From an uncultured Eubacteriales bacterium (GTDB lineage: Bacteria > Bacillota > Clostridia > Oscillospirales > Acutalibacteraceae): 45,182 nucleotides of DNA. Shown here piece after piece: positions 36,560 to 45,182 of this stretch. The stretch spans positions 1 to 45,182 of the forward strand of contig CAKSHI010000014.1 of NCBI GenBank assembly GCA_934457115.1, written 5' to 3'. A model generated the notes under the pieces. The model ran no database searches, was not told the DNA's origin, and saw only the letters and a program-made list of their open reading frames with translations. How positions within the stretch are numbered: the first letter of the stretch is position 1; the number at the start of each line of letters is the position of its first letter. The position numbers and the translations under genes were made by a program.

Positions 36560-39500
36560 GCCTTCTCAACTTTTTTGAAGAAAACATCAGTTAAATTAAC
36601 GCAGCCCTTAAAAGAATCCTTTTCCATATGTATATCTTCCGGTAAACGTATTTTTCTTAGTCCCTTACACCCGTCAAATGCATGATCGCATATTTCCTTT
36701 GTATTATTATCTATCTCTATTTCCTCAAGACTTTCACACCTGCTAAAAGCAAATTTACCTATAGACCCTATACTACCCGGTAAGTTTATTTTCTTTAGTT
36801 TGGTTAAACCTTCAAATGCACAAGTTGGTATTTCTCTTATCCCATCTTTTAGTTCCACCTCTTCAAGATTGTCACAGCCATCAAATACAAAGTTTCCTAT
36901 TCTTTCTATGCTTCCCGGGATACTTATTTTTCTTAAATTTCTAAGGTTCTTAAATGCCTCATTTGATATTTCTTTTGCCCCATCCTTTATAACTATGTTG
37001 CTTACATTTTTTAAACTGTTAGTATCAGCCTGTGTAATAACCTCTTTTTCTATTACAGTTGCCTTCTCTTCCTCGTTTTGATTTTCTGCATTATCCTGCT
37101 TATTTTCTTTTTTATATATCTTGCTAAGATCCAGCTTCTTGCATGCATCAAATGCATTACTGTCTATCTGGGTTGCACTATTTTTTATTTCTACTTCCTC
37201 TAGATTTTCACAATCACTAAATGCAAATCTATCTATTTTTTCTACGCTTCCGGGTATGCTTATCCTCTTTAAACCAGTACATTCATTAAATGCGAATGGG
37301 GATATCTCTTTTATTCCATCCTTTAACTCTATTTCCTCAAGATGTTCACATTTATTAAATGCAAGGTTCTCTATCTTTTCCACACTTCCCGGTATTGTTA
37401 TCTTTTTCAAGTTGCTAATGTTCTTAAATGCACGCTCAGATATTCCTTTTATCCCATCACTTAGTTCTATTTCCTCAAGACCTTCACAACCAGCAAAAGC
37501 AAAATTTCCTATTTTTTCTACACTTCCCGGGAGGCTTATTGTTTTCAATTTCTTAATGTTGTTAAACGCATTATCTGATATCTCTTTTATGCCTTCTTTT
37601 AACTCTATTTTCTCAAGACTTTCACAACCGGAAAAAGCACACATTCCTATTTTCTCCACACTTCCAGGTATACTTATTCTCTTCAAACCCTTACATCCAC
37701 CAAATGCAAATTCTGATATTTCCCTTATACCATCCTTTAATTCTACTTCCTCTAGATTTTTACAACTTCTAAAGGCATTTATCTCCATTTCTTCAATACT
37801 TCCCGGTATTGTTATTTTTTTCAAGTTGTTAAAATCAGCAAATGCTCTATTTCCTATCTTCTTGACCCCATCTACTATAATTATCTCATTTGCCCATGAT
37901 AAGCCTTCAGTGTATGTTTCTGTAACAACTTCTCTGTATTGCCCTATTACCGCTACGTTCTTCTCATCATCTTGGGATGCTGAATTTTCAGCTCCTTCTG
38001 CAGGTTTATCGTCTTTTAGACCCAAATTACTTATTTTAAAAGGAACATTAGTTGCCTCTTCTAAATCTACCGTTATATATGCTGATTTGTGTGTAAATAT
38101 CCCATTATATCCCCAAGGATTTCGTAATCTTAGGTAATACCTATCATTATTTTCATACGCACCCATTATACTATACGCATGACATTGCCAAACTTTATCC
38201 CCATCCGTATCTTTTATACCGGAAGTTAACTTAAGTATACCATACCAAAGTGGTGTACCACTGTCTAATGCTCTTTTTATCTTTTGAAATAGTTCTTTTC
38301 TATCCCCTTTCAATCGCTTGGAATCATAATCTTTATTTGATTCCTTTCCAAGTAGAGTTCTAAATGCAATTTTTTCCCCGCTTCCTCCACCTTTGATAGC
38401 ATTATAATCAATAGATTCATTACCTCTTGCTAAATATGCCGCATATGCCTTTTCTACCATTTGTGCCCAAAGTGTTTCATTTGATTTTGACATCATTTTC
38501 AGATTCGTCCCACATGATCTTCTTCCAAATACGGACTTTCTTACTGTGTATGTTTCCTTCCTAAATATTCCCGGCATTAATTCTCTGTGAAGTGTCACAT
38601 CGGCAGTACCGTCTTCATTATCTTTTATCATATTCTTTATAACATCCTGCCTACAATGAGATATAGATGCAAGCGCACCTACTAACCAGCAATCACCCAT
38701 TGCCCCTTGGCTAATATCACTCTCATCAGGGCCGTCCTTACCAAATAGAGGCACGTCTCTTTTATCGTCAATTACTAGAGAATTAGATCCTTTATACACG
38801 AATCTATCATCCTCAATGTCATAATGCTGGTCCTCAATATTAAATTTAAATGACCCACTAAGATCAAGCTTTTTGCAGCCATAAAAAGCCCTGATGTCGC
38901 AAACGTTCAAGTCTAATGAACTCTCAACCTTGGTTAAATTTTTGCAATCCTTAAAAGCAAATCTATATATTGCTTTTATGCTTTGGGGCAGACTTACTTC
39001 CTTTAAGTTTTCACAATCCCTAAAGGCATTTTCAGAAATTGTCGTTGTGCCGTCTCCTAACCATACCCTCTCAAGACCTTTAAGGTCTTTAAAAGCATAC
39101 CCCTCTATTGTTTGTATGCTCCCGGGTAAAGTTATTTCTTTTAAATTGTTGCAGTTCTTAAATGCATTTCCAAATACCTCGGTTATACCATTTTCCCATT
39201 CTACCTTTTCGAGATTTTCACAATCATAAAAGGCACCTTTGTCTAACTTCTGTATACTTCCAGGCAGGCTTATCCCCTTTAGGCCTTTGCAACTGCTAAA
39301 TGCAAACTCCCCTATTTGGGTTATGCCGTTGTTTAGCCCTATTTGCACAAGTTTTTCACATCCTCCAAAAGCACGTGCCCCTATTTTTGTCATGCTTTCG
39401 GGCAATATTACTTCCTTTAAATTCCCAAATCTCATAAAGGCGGAGTCCTCTATCTCCATAGCCCCATCCTCTATGACTATTTTAGTCGCGTTGCCTAAAT

Positions 39501-39708
39501 CTCTTGTATCTTTGTTCCTGATCCTGCTTTTTCCTTTTCCTATTACAGCTACGTTTTCCTCTTCGTTTTGACTTGCTTGGTTTTCTTTTAATTCCATGCT
39601 TAAGTTCATCTTGCAATCGCCGGTATTTAATTCTTGGTAAGTGTCTTTCGTGCATATGCAACCTCTTTTGCTATGATTTTGTCCTTGTATATTCTTCTCT
39701 GTAAGCAT
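36553..39708 (-). CDS. LRR-calpain-LRR protein 5 (apparent fusion that lost a second protease domain)
   Basis: 1051 residues, ATG after GGGGGAA, no signal peptide. The first cap and LRR block (about 58-285) are nearly identical to protein 4. A calpain-like domain follows (about 323-560; Cys340, His510, Asn530). After SNLGLKDDKPAEG comes a second cap and LRR block (about 585-860, VIGQYREVVTETYTEG) with 46-residue units like those of protein 4 but more diverged, and a third (about 885-1045). The gene ends in KVEKAE just where a leftover protease tail begins in another frame. This suggests two LRR-calpain genes were fused and the second protease was deleted. Confidence 0.85.
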   Translation of the reverse strand: MLTEKNIQGQNHSKRGCICTKDTYQELNTGDCKMNLSMELKENQASQNEEENVAVIGKGKSRIRNKDTRDLGNATKIVIEDGAMEIEDSAFMRFGNLKEVILPESMTKIGARAFGGCEKLVQIGLNNGITQIGEFAFSSCKGLKGISLPGSIQKLDKGAFYDCENLEKVEWENGITEVFGNAFKNCNNLKEITLPGSIQTIEGYAFKDLKGLERVWLGDGTTTISENAFRDCENLKEVSLPQSIKAIYRFAFKDCKNLTKVESSLDLNVCDIRAFYGCKKLDLSGSFKFNIEDQHYDIEDDRFVYKGSNSLVIDDKRDVPLFGKDGPDESDISQGAMGDCWLVGALASISHCRQDVIKNMIKDNEDGTADVTLHRELMPGIFRKETYTVRKSVFGRRSCGTNLKMMSKSNETLWAQMVEKAYAAYLARGNESIDYNAIKGGGSGEKIAFRTLLGKESNKDYDSKRLKGDRKELFQKIKRALDSGTPLWYGILKLTSGIKDTDGDKVWQCHAYSIMGAYENNDRYYLRLRNPWGYNGIFTHKSAYITVDLEEATNVPFKISNLGLKDDKPAEGAENSASQDDEKNVAVIGQYREVVTETYTEGLSWANEIIIVDGVKKIGNRAFADFNNLKKITIPGSIEEMEINAFRSCKNLEEVELKDGIREISEFAFGGCKGLKRISIPGSVEKIGMCAFSGCESLEKIELKEGIKEISDNAFNNIKKLKTISLPGSVEKIGNFAFAGCEGLEEIELSDGIKGISERAFKNISNLKKITIPGSVEKIENLAFNKCEHLEEIELKDGIKEISPFAFNECTGLKRISIPGSVEKIDRFAFSDCENLEEVEIKNSATQIDSNAFDACKKLDLSKIYKKENKQDNAENQNEEEKATVIEKEVITQADTNSLKNVSNIVIKDGAKEISNEAFKNLRNLRKISIPGSIERIGNFVFDGCDNLEEVELKDGIREIPTCAFEGLTKLKKINLPGSIGSIGKFAFSRCESLEEIEIDNNTKEICDHAFDGCKGLRKIRLPEDIHMEKDSFKGCVNLTDVFFKKVEKAE
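39105..39490 (-). repeat. Near-identical 5' segment shared with LRR-calpain gene 4
   Basis: This is the counterpart of 35850-36235 (offset 3255). It encodes the same first LRR block of protein 5. Confidence 0.85.
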
Positions 39709-39744
39709 AGTAAATTCCCCCTATATTTAAATAAGTTTTACCTT

Positions 39745-42700
39745 TTACTTTTCGCCCAAATTTCCCACAACAAAATGTCCACGAGTTGCCTTTTCCAGAT
39801 CTACCACTATTATTGCGTCCTTTTTCATGATTTCATCATTATCGCCATCATAGTCATCAATATTTGATTTAAGATTACTACCCCAAGGATTTCTCAGTTC
39901 TATATAATATTTTCCTCTAATTTCTTTTGCTCCAATTAAACTGTAATCATGTTTAGTAACAAATTCATCTCCCTCTGTATCCTCTAATACCGGTCCATTT
40001 CCCTCTATGCCAAAGGTAAGAGGTACATTATTCTCTAATGCCTTTTGTATTCTGTTAAATAGTTCTTTTATTTCTTTATTCATTATATTATAACAAAAAT
40101 ACTCATCCTTAGCATCTTTACCAAGTATAACTTTAAATGCAGACTTATCTTCAGTTTTTCCGCCAACAATATTACCAAAATCAATAAAATTACTTCGTTT
40201 GCCAAAATATGCTGAAAATGCCTTTTCCATCATTTGAACCCAAATCGTTTTTTGGGACTTAGACATTATTGAAATATCTTCTCCGTCCTTATTTTTTGTT
40301 TCAAATACAGATTTTTGGACTGTATAAAATTCTCTTCTAAACTTTCCCAGCTTCAATTCTCTTTGAAGTCTTACACGTACAGTACCATTTTCAGGGTGAT
40401 CCTCCATAATATCCTTTATAACATCCGGTCTATAATGAGCTATAGAAGCAAGCGATGATACTAACCAGCAGTCACCAATATCTCCTTGGAGAATATCCTC
40501 CATACTCGGTTCATCCTCCGAGAATAGCGGTAATTTACTTTTATCATTTGTAGTTAAAGGTTGTCTTCCCCCGGATTCTCCTTTATAAATAAAGTTTTCA
40601 TCTAAAAATTCCCCATTATAATCATCAAAATTATAATCAATATATCTATCAGTATCTAATTTTGTACAACCTTCAAAAGTATTAATTGAAAAAACACCGG
40701 CGTCCAACTTAGGTTCTATTTCTATTAAATTATCGCAATTTTCAAAAGCACACATTCCTACTTCACATATATTATCCCATAATCTTACTTTTTCTAAGTT
40801 CCTACACCCAGAAAAAGCATAATCTTCTATTTCAAGTATTCCACTTCTAAGGTTTACCTCCCTCAATTTTGTACAACCCTCAAAAGAACTTTCTTCTATT
40901 GTCTCAATACCCTCGGGAAATTCTACCGTTTCAAGATTGTCACAATAGGCAAAAGCATGGTCTCTTATGTTCTTTATGGTCTTTGGCAACTTTATTTTGG
41001 TTAAACTATTACATGAAAAAAATGCATAATTAGGTAGTTCATTAATATCCATATTATCATCGAACTTTACATCATGCATTGTTACACAGTTACTAAAGGC
41101 GCGAACACCAAGTTTTTTTATGTTCTTTGGCAAATTTATACTTATTAAATCAGCACAGCCCTCAAAAGCATGATCTCCTATTTTCTCTATAGTTTCAGGC
41201 AATGTTACGCTCTTTAAATCACTACAATTTTTAAAAGCACAGTCCGGTATTTCGGTCACACCGTACCCAAGCTCTACTTCCTTGATATTTTTACAATTAT
41301 CAAATGCACTTTGACCTATCTTTTGTATACCATTGATTGAATTTGCTAAACTAACACAATTAGAGAAAGCCTCTTTACCTATCTCTTGTATACTTATGGG
41401 TAAAGATACTTCCTCTAACATTTCATTTTCAAAAGGATCTACTATATTTCCTTCTTCTATTTCTTCTATATCTTCTGTTTGCTCTAATGTAAATTCTCCA
41501 CAATTACAAAAGGCAGATTCCCCTACCTTTTGTATGTTTCCTTTTAATATTACCCTTCTCAAACTTTTGCAATTGTAGAAGGCTCTATCCTCTATTTTAT
41601 TTACAGTTTCGGGTAATTCTATTTCCTCTAATTTTTCACAATCACTAAAGGCGTCGTTTTCTATTATTTCCACACCTTTGGAGAATTCTATTTTCTCCAA
41701 CTTTTTGCATCCCATAAATGAGGCCATATGTATTTGATGTATGCCACATTTAAACTTTACCTGACGTAATTCCGTACATTCCTTAAAAAAGCCTTGTCCT
41801 ATTTCTTTTATATTTTTAGGTAAAATTATCTCCTCTAGACCACTAAGCCCAAAGGCACCGGCCCCTATTACTTCTAAAGACTCAGGCAACTTTATTTGCT
41901 TTAAACCACTACATCTATAAAAGGCACCATCAAATATTTGGGTTGTTCCTTCTTCAATCTCTACTTCTGACAGCTTTTTACAGCCCTTAAAAGCACCTAT
42001 TTCCATTACTTGTATACCCTTTGGGAGTACTGCTCTCTTTAAACCTATACAATTCTCAAAAGCTCCATTTCCTATTACACTTATATTTTTAGGAAGTACT
42101 ATTTCCTCCAAACCAAAGCAGTCTTTAAAGGCATACTTCTGTATTTTCTCTATAGTTTCAGGCAGTTCTACTTTCTTTAAACCATTACATTGCAAAAACA
42201 TACACTGAAATATTTGGGTTGTACCAGTTTCAAATTTTATTTCTTTAAGTTGTTTGCAACCCATAAAAGCACACATACCCGCTTGCTCTATGCCCGCCGG
42301 TAATACTGCTTCCTTTAAGTTTTCACAGCGACAGAAAGCACCTTTCCCTATTTCCTTTATACTTCTAGGTAAAATTATTCTCTCCAAACCACTGCATCTA
42401 AAAGCAGCTTCTCCTATCTTTTTTATCGTCTCCGGCAACTCTATTTGCTTTAAATTTTTGCAGTCACTAAAAGCAGCATCAAGAATTTCGGTTGTACCGT
42501 ATCCAATTTCAACTTTTTCTAGATTTTTACAACCATTAAAGGCACTTAATGCTATTTTTTCCATTTTTCCTGATAATTTTACTCTTCTTAGACCCATATG
42601 ACCCATAAAGGCACACTTCGGTAATTCAATTATACTATCCGGAAGTTCTATTTGTTCAATATTTTGACAATGGACAAAGGCATTTGGTTCTATACCTGTA

Positions 42701-42918
42701 ACTCCGTCTCTTATAATCACCTTTTTGACGTTCAATAAATTTTTAGTATCATTTTCTGTAAGGTTACGTCCTTTTTCCCCTATCATGGGAGCATTCTCTG
42801 TGACTTTAATCTTATGTTCATAACCGTTCATTGACTTAGCCACAGAATCTATATTTCTAAAGTGAAATGTATTATCCCTTTTTTGTCCTATTTTACACCC
42901 CTCTAAAAAGCCATCCAT
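39745..42918 (-). CDS. LRR-calpain protein 6 (long LRR array)
   Basis: 1057 residues, ATG after AGGAGG, 14 bases after the stop of gene 7, so probably co-transcribed with it. A short polar N-terminus without signal peptide (MDGFLEGCKIGQKRD) is followed by a cap (GEKGRNLTENDTKNLLNV) and the longest uninterrupted LRR array here (about 60-755, interrupted by an acidic insert near 500), with units such as CKNLEKVEIGYGTTEI. The C-terminal calpain-like domain (about 800-1055) has Cys817 in GDCWLVSSLASI, His990 in KHDYSLIG and Asn1010 in LRNPWG. Segments such as VEIEEGTTQIFDGAF are shared with protein 7, its closest relative. Confidence 0.87.
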   Translation of the reverse strand: MDGFLEGCKIGQKRDNTFHFRNIDSVAKSMNGYEHKIKVTENAPMIGEKGRNLTENDTKNLLNVKKVIIRDGVTGIEPNAFVHCQNIEQIELPDSIIELPKCAFMGHMGLRRVKLSGKMEKIALSAFNGCKNLEKVEIGYGTTEILDAAFSDCKNLKQIELPETIKKIGEAAFRCSGLERIILPRSIKEIGKGAFCRCENLKEAVLPAGIEQAGMCAFMGCKQLKEIKFETGTTQIFQCMFLQCNGLKKVELPETIEKIQKYAFKDCFGLEEIVLPKNISVIGNGAFENCIGLKRAVLPKGIQVMEIGAFKGCKKLSEVEIEEGTTQIFDGAFYRCSGLKQIKLPESLEVIGAGAFGLSGLEEIILPKNIKEIGQGFFKECTELRQVKFKCGIHQIHMASFMGCKKLEKIEFSKGVEIIENDAFSDCEKLEEIELPETVNKIEDRAFYNCKSLRRVILKGNIQKVGESAFCNCGEFTLEQTEDIEEIEEGNIVDPFENEMLEEVSLPISIQEIGKEAFSNCVSLANSINGIQKIGQSAFDNCKNIKEVELGYGVTEIPDCAFKNCSDLKSVTLPETIEKIGDHAFEGCADLISINLPKNIKKLGVRAFSNCVTMHDVKFDDNMDINELPNYAFFSCNSLTKIKLPKTIKNIRDHAFAYCDNLETVEFPEGIETIEESSFEGCTKLREVNLRSGILEIEDYAFSGCRNLEKVRLWDNICEVGMCAFENCDNLIEIEPKLDAGVFSINTFEGCTKLDTDRYIDYNFDDYNGEFLDENFIYKGESGGRQPLTTNDKSKLPLFSEDEPSMEDILQGDIGDCWLVSSLASIAHYRPDVIKDIMEDHPENGTVRVRLQRELKLGKFRREFYTVQKSVFETKNKDGEDISIMSKSQKTIWVQMMEKAFSAYFGKRSNFIDFGNIVGGKTEDKSAFKVILGKDAKDEYFCYNIMNKEIKELFNRIQKALENNVPLTFGIEGNGPVLEDTEGDEFVTKHDYSLIGAKEIRGKYYIELRNPWGSNLKSNIDDYDGDNDEIMKKDAIIVVDLEKATRGHFVVGNLGEK

Positions 42919-42932
42919 AATATAGCCTCCTG

Positions 42933-45182
42933 TTATTTATTTAATTCACCAAAATTTGATATCTTTAACGGAAGCTTGGATACCTCATCAAAATTCAAAT
43001 TTATGATTGCACTCTTTTTATTATTATTTTTATCCAAGTTATGTCCCCAAGGGTTTCGTAATGTTATATAAGTACTTTCTCCTTCTTCTTCTGCACCAAC
43101 CAGGCTATAGGCATGATTCTTTTCAACCGTATCTCCATCTGTATCCTTGATAATATACCCTGCTAATGAATATGTAAGCGGTACATTATTCCTTAAGTCG
43201 CTTTGTATTTTTTTAAATACACTAATTTTTTCTTCTCCATTTAATCCCTTATATGAACATACCTTTCTCGCCTCTTCTCCAAGTATAATTTTGAATGCAC
43301 TTCTTGATTCATTCTTATTACCACTTGCAATATTATTAAAGTTAATTGATCCACTTCTGTTAGAAAAATATGCCGAAAATGCCTTTTCCATCATTTGTAC
43401 CCAAATATTATTTTCAGACTTAGACATTATCTGAGTTTCTTGTCCATTAATTTCTACTTTAAATGTAGACTTTTGAACTGTATATACCTCTTTTCTAAAT
43501 TTTCCCGGTTGTACTTCCCTTTTTAATGTAATACTTACAGTGCTATCTTTAGGATTATCCTGTATTATATTTTTTATAGCATCCGGATTGCAACTAGCTA
43601 TAGAACCAAGTGCCGCTAATAACCAACAGTCACCCGTTGAACCCTGCTGAACATCATCTATTTTAGGTCCTCCTTCAGAAAATAACGGTACCGTACTCTT
43701 ATAATCTTTAATTATATCCCTTTGTTCACCATCATTACCATGGTAAATGAATTCATTATCTAAGACCACTCTAGAATAACCATCAAAATTACTATTAATA
43801 AAGCTAGAAATATCTAATTTTTTACAACCAATAAAAGTATCAAATGAAAAAACATCAGGTTTCAATTTAGGTTCTACCTTTTTTAAGTTTTCGCAGTCGG
43901 CAAAAGCTCCCCCTCCCACTCTAGATATATTTTGTGGTAATCTTATTTCCGATAATCTTATGCATTTTTCAAAGGCATTATCCCCTATTTCATTTATATT
44001 GTCTCCAAATTTTATGCTTCCTAAACTTAAACATGCATAAAACGCATTGGATCCTATTGTTGTTATGCTTTTAGGAAATGTTATACTCCTTAATCTTTGG
44101 CAACATATAAAAGCACCCGTAGGTATCGTGCTTATACCATCTGCAAATTCTACTGTACTTATGTCTTTACACCCCTTAAAAGCTTCCTTTCCTAACACTT
44201 GTATATCCTTAAATTGGCATTCTAAAATATTGCAATTTTCAAAAGCACTTACTCCTATTTTTTTTATGCTTTTAACACAATCATTATTTACACATGATAA
44301 CATACTACAATTATAGAAAGCTTGTTGACCTACTTCTTCCAAATTGTCCGGCAATTTTATATATTGTAAAATTTCACAACCCGAAAAAGCAAAATCACCT
44401 ATTTTTGTTACACTGTCAGGAAGTATTACTTCACTTAAGTACTTACAGTCTGCAAAGGCAGCTGCAGGTATTTCAGTTATACCTTCTTCAAATTCCACTT
44501 TCTGCAAACCCTTGCATTTAGCAAAGGCACCTTCCTCTATTTTCTGCACACCCTTAATTGGTCTTCCCAATATACTGCTGCAATTACAGAAGGCCTGACT
44601 ATCTATTTGTTGTATATTGACAGGCTTCACACTTGGATCTAAAACAGGGATAATAAAAGGATGTCTTCTAATTTGTTTTTCTGCTTGCTCTGATACTGAT
44701 TTTCCACAATTTAAAAAAGCTTTCTTTTCTATCTTTTCTATATTTTCCTTAAGTTGTATTTTCATCAAACCTTCACAATTGGCAAAAGCTGACTCTTTTA
44801 TTATCTTTACATTGTCAGGTATGTCTATTGTTCTTAAGTTTTTACAATTAAAGAATGTAACCTCATTTATATTCTCTATTTGTTTAGGTAAATTTATCTC
44901 TCTTAAATTTTCACACCCAGAAAAAGCACCCTTTCCTACTTTCCCTACTTTCTCGGGTAAGTTTATTGTCTCTAAACCACTATTTGCAAAAGCAGCTTCC
45001 CCTATTACTTCTAAAGATTCGGGCAATTTTATTTGCTTTAAACTACTACATCCACAAAAAGCACCATCAAATATTTGGGTTGTTCCTTCTTCAATCTCTA
45101 CCTTTGACATATTTTTACAGTTCCTAAAAACACAGACATCCATTATTTGTATACTTTTTGGGAGTGCTGCTCTAGTTAAATT
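42933..45182 (-). CDS. LRR-calpain protein 7, 5' end beyond the window
   Basis: The frame stays open past the internal Met at 45143 to the window edge (upstream residues NLTRAALPKSIQI match protein 6), so this is a C-terminal part of at least 749 residues. BspA-type repeats are interrupted by inserts (for example RRHPFIIPVLDPSV) and end in a conserved linker (NEFIYHG, VPLFSEGGPK). The calpain-like domain has Cys in GDCWLLAALGSI, His in KNHAYSLVG and Asn in LRNPWG, so the triad looks intact. It ends NFGELNK. The array may continue upstream outside the window. Confidence 0.85.
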   Translation of the reverse strand, partial: NLTRAALPKSIQIMDVCVFRNCKNMSKVEIEEGTTQIFDGAFCGCSSLKQIKLPESLEVIGEAAFANSGLETINLPEKVGKVGKGAFSGCENLREINLPKQIENINEVTFFNCKNLRTIDIPDNVKIIKESAFANCEGLMKIQLKENIEKIEKKAFLNCGKSVSEQAEKQIRRHPFIIPVLDPSVKPVNIQQIDSQAFCNCSSILGRPIKGVQKIEEGAFAKCKGLQKVEFEEGITEIPAAAFADCKYLSEVILPDSVTKIGDFAFSGCEILQYIKLPDNLEEVGQQAFYNCSMLSCVNNDCVKSIKKIGVSAFENCNILECQFKDIQVLGKEAFKGCKDISTVEFADGISTIPTGAFICCQRLRSITFPKSITTIGSNAFYACLSLGSIKFGDNINEIGDNAFEKCIRLSEIRLPQNISRVGGGAFADCENLKKVEPKLKPDVFSFDTFIGCKKLDISSFINSNFDGYSRVVLDNEFIYHGNDGEQRDIIKDYKSTVPLFSEGGPKIDDVQQGSTGDCWLLAALGSIASCNPDAIKNIIQDNPKDSTVSITLKREVQPGKFRKEVYTVQKSTFKVEINGQETQIMSKSENNIWVQMMEKAFSAYFSNRSGSINFNNIASGNKNESRSAFKIILGEEARKVCSYKGLNGEEKISVFKKIQSDLRNNVPLTYSLAGYIIKDTDGDTVEKNHAYSLVGAEEEGESTYITLRNPWGHNLDKNNNKKSAIINLNFDEVSKLPLKISNFGELNK

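Noticed and set aside
37121..38137. A 338-residue plus-strand open frame, and several similar long ones across 25-45 kb
   Set aside because: They lie antisense to the LRR genes, are repetitive in the same phase and lack ribosome sites. The biased LRR codons on the minus strand keep the opposite frame open.
25071..45182. An eCIS or type VI injection locus in the window
   Set aside because: No sheath, tube, baseplate, tail-fibre or AAA+ genes are present. Only the DUF4157-like domains hint at such a system.

Overview
The window is AT-rich, densely coded DNA that looks like an anaerobic low-GC Clostridia-type Firmicute. The signs are a bifunctional AdhE, a single-chain pyruvate:ferredoxin oxidoreductase, strong AGGAGG ribosome sites, frequent TTG/GTG starts, a ptsHI-crr-ptsG operon, LexA, and a SpoIIQ-like M23 protein that hints at (but does not prove) sporulation. 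I could not place it to genus. There are no rRNA or tRNA genes, insertion sequences or CRISPR arrays that I can see, and no gene-free stretch longer than about 300 bases.

Layout. 1-5400: the start of lexA (-), an M23 membrane protein (+), adhE with a hairpin in its leader plus a co-transcribed small kinase (+), and a Cys-rich membrane protein (-). 5458-8598 (-): a glycosyltransferase, a membrane-protein gene reduced to its two ends by an internal deletion, a YhhQ-type transporter and a radical SAM protein. The last two look like a queuine-salvage pair. 8711-12885 (-): ptsH-ptsI-crr-ptsG, a complete glucose-type phosphotransferase chain whose HPr carries Arg at position 46. 13157-14757: mntP (+), overlapping by three bases a WYL regulator (-). 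14939-16750 (-): an unusual protein with three recombinase-type core-binding domains and no catalytic domain. 16868-20116 (-): yebC, rpmB, trpB2 with a long terminator-bearing leader, and a small FUSC/ArAE membrane protein. 20358-24983 (+): a polysaccharide deacetylase and the pyruvate:ferredoxin oxidoreductase.

25071-45182 (-), nearly half the window, is a head-to-tail array of seven paralogous genes, the last cut by the window edge. They encode BspA-type leucine-rich repeats fused to calpain-like (family C2) cysteine protease domains with intact Cys-His-Asn residues. Two members also carry an N-terminal HExxH domain resembling DUF4157 (eCIS core). None has an obvious Sec signal peptide. The array is evolving visibly: seven in-frame 138-bp repeats in one gene, a nearly identical 5' segment shared by two genes, LRR-protease-LRR architectures, and an orphaned protease tail left between two genes. 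I consider this array the most likely new system here, possibly exported or injected effector proteases with variable recognition arms. That function is inference.
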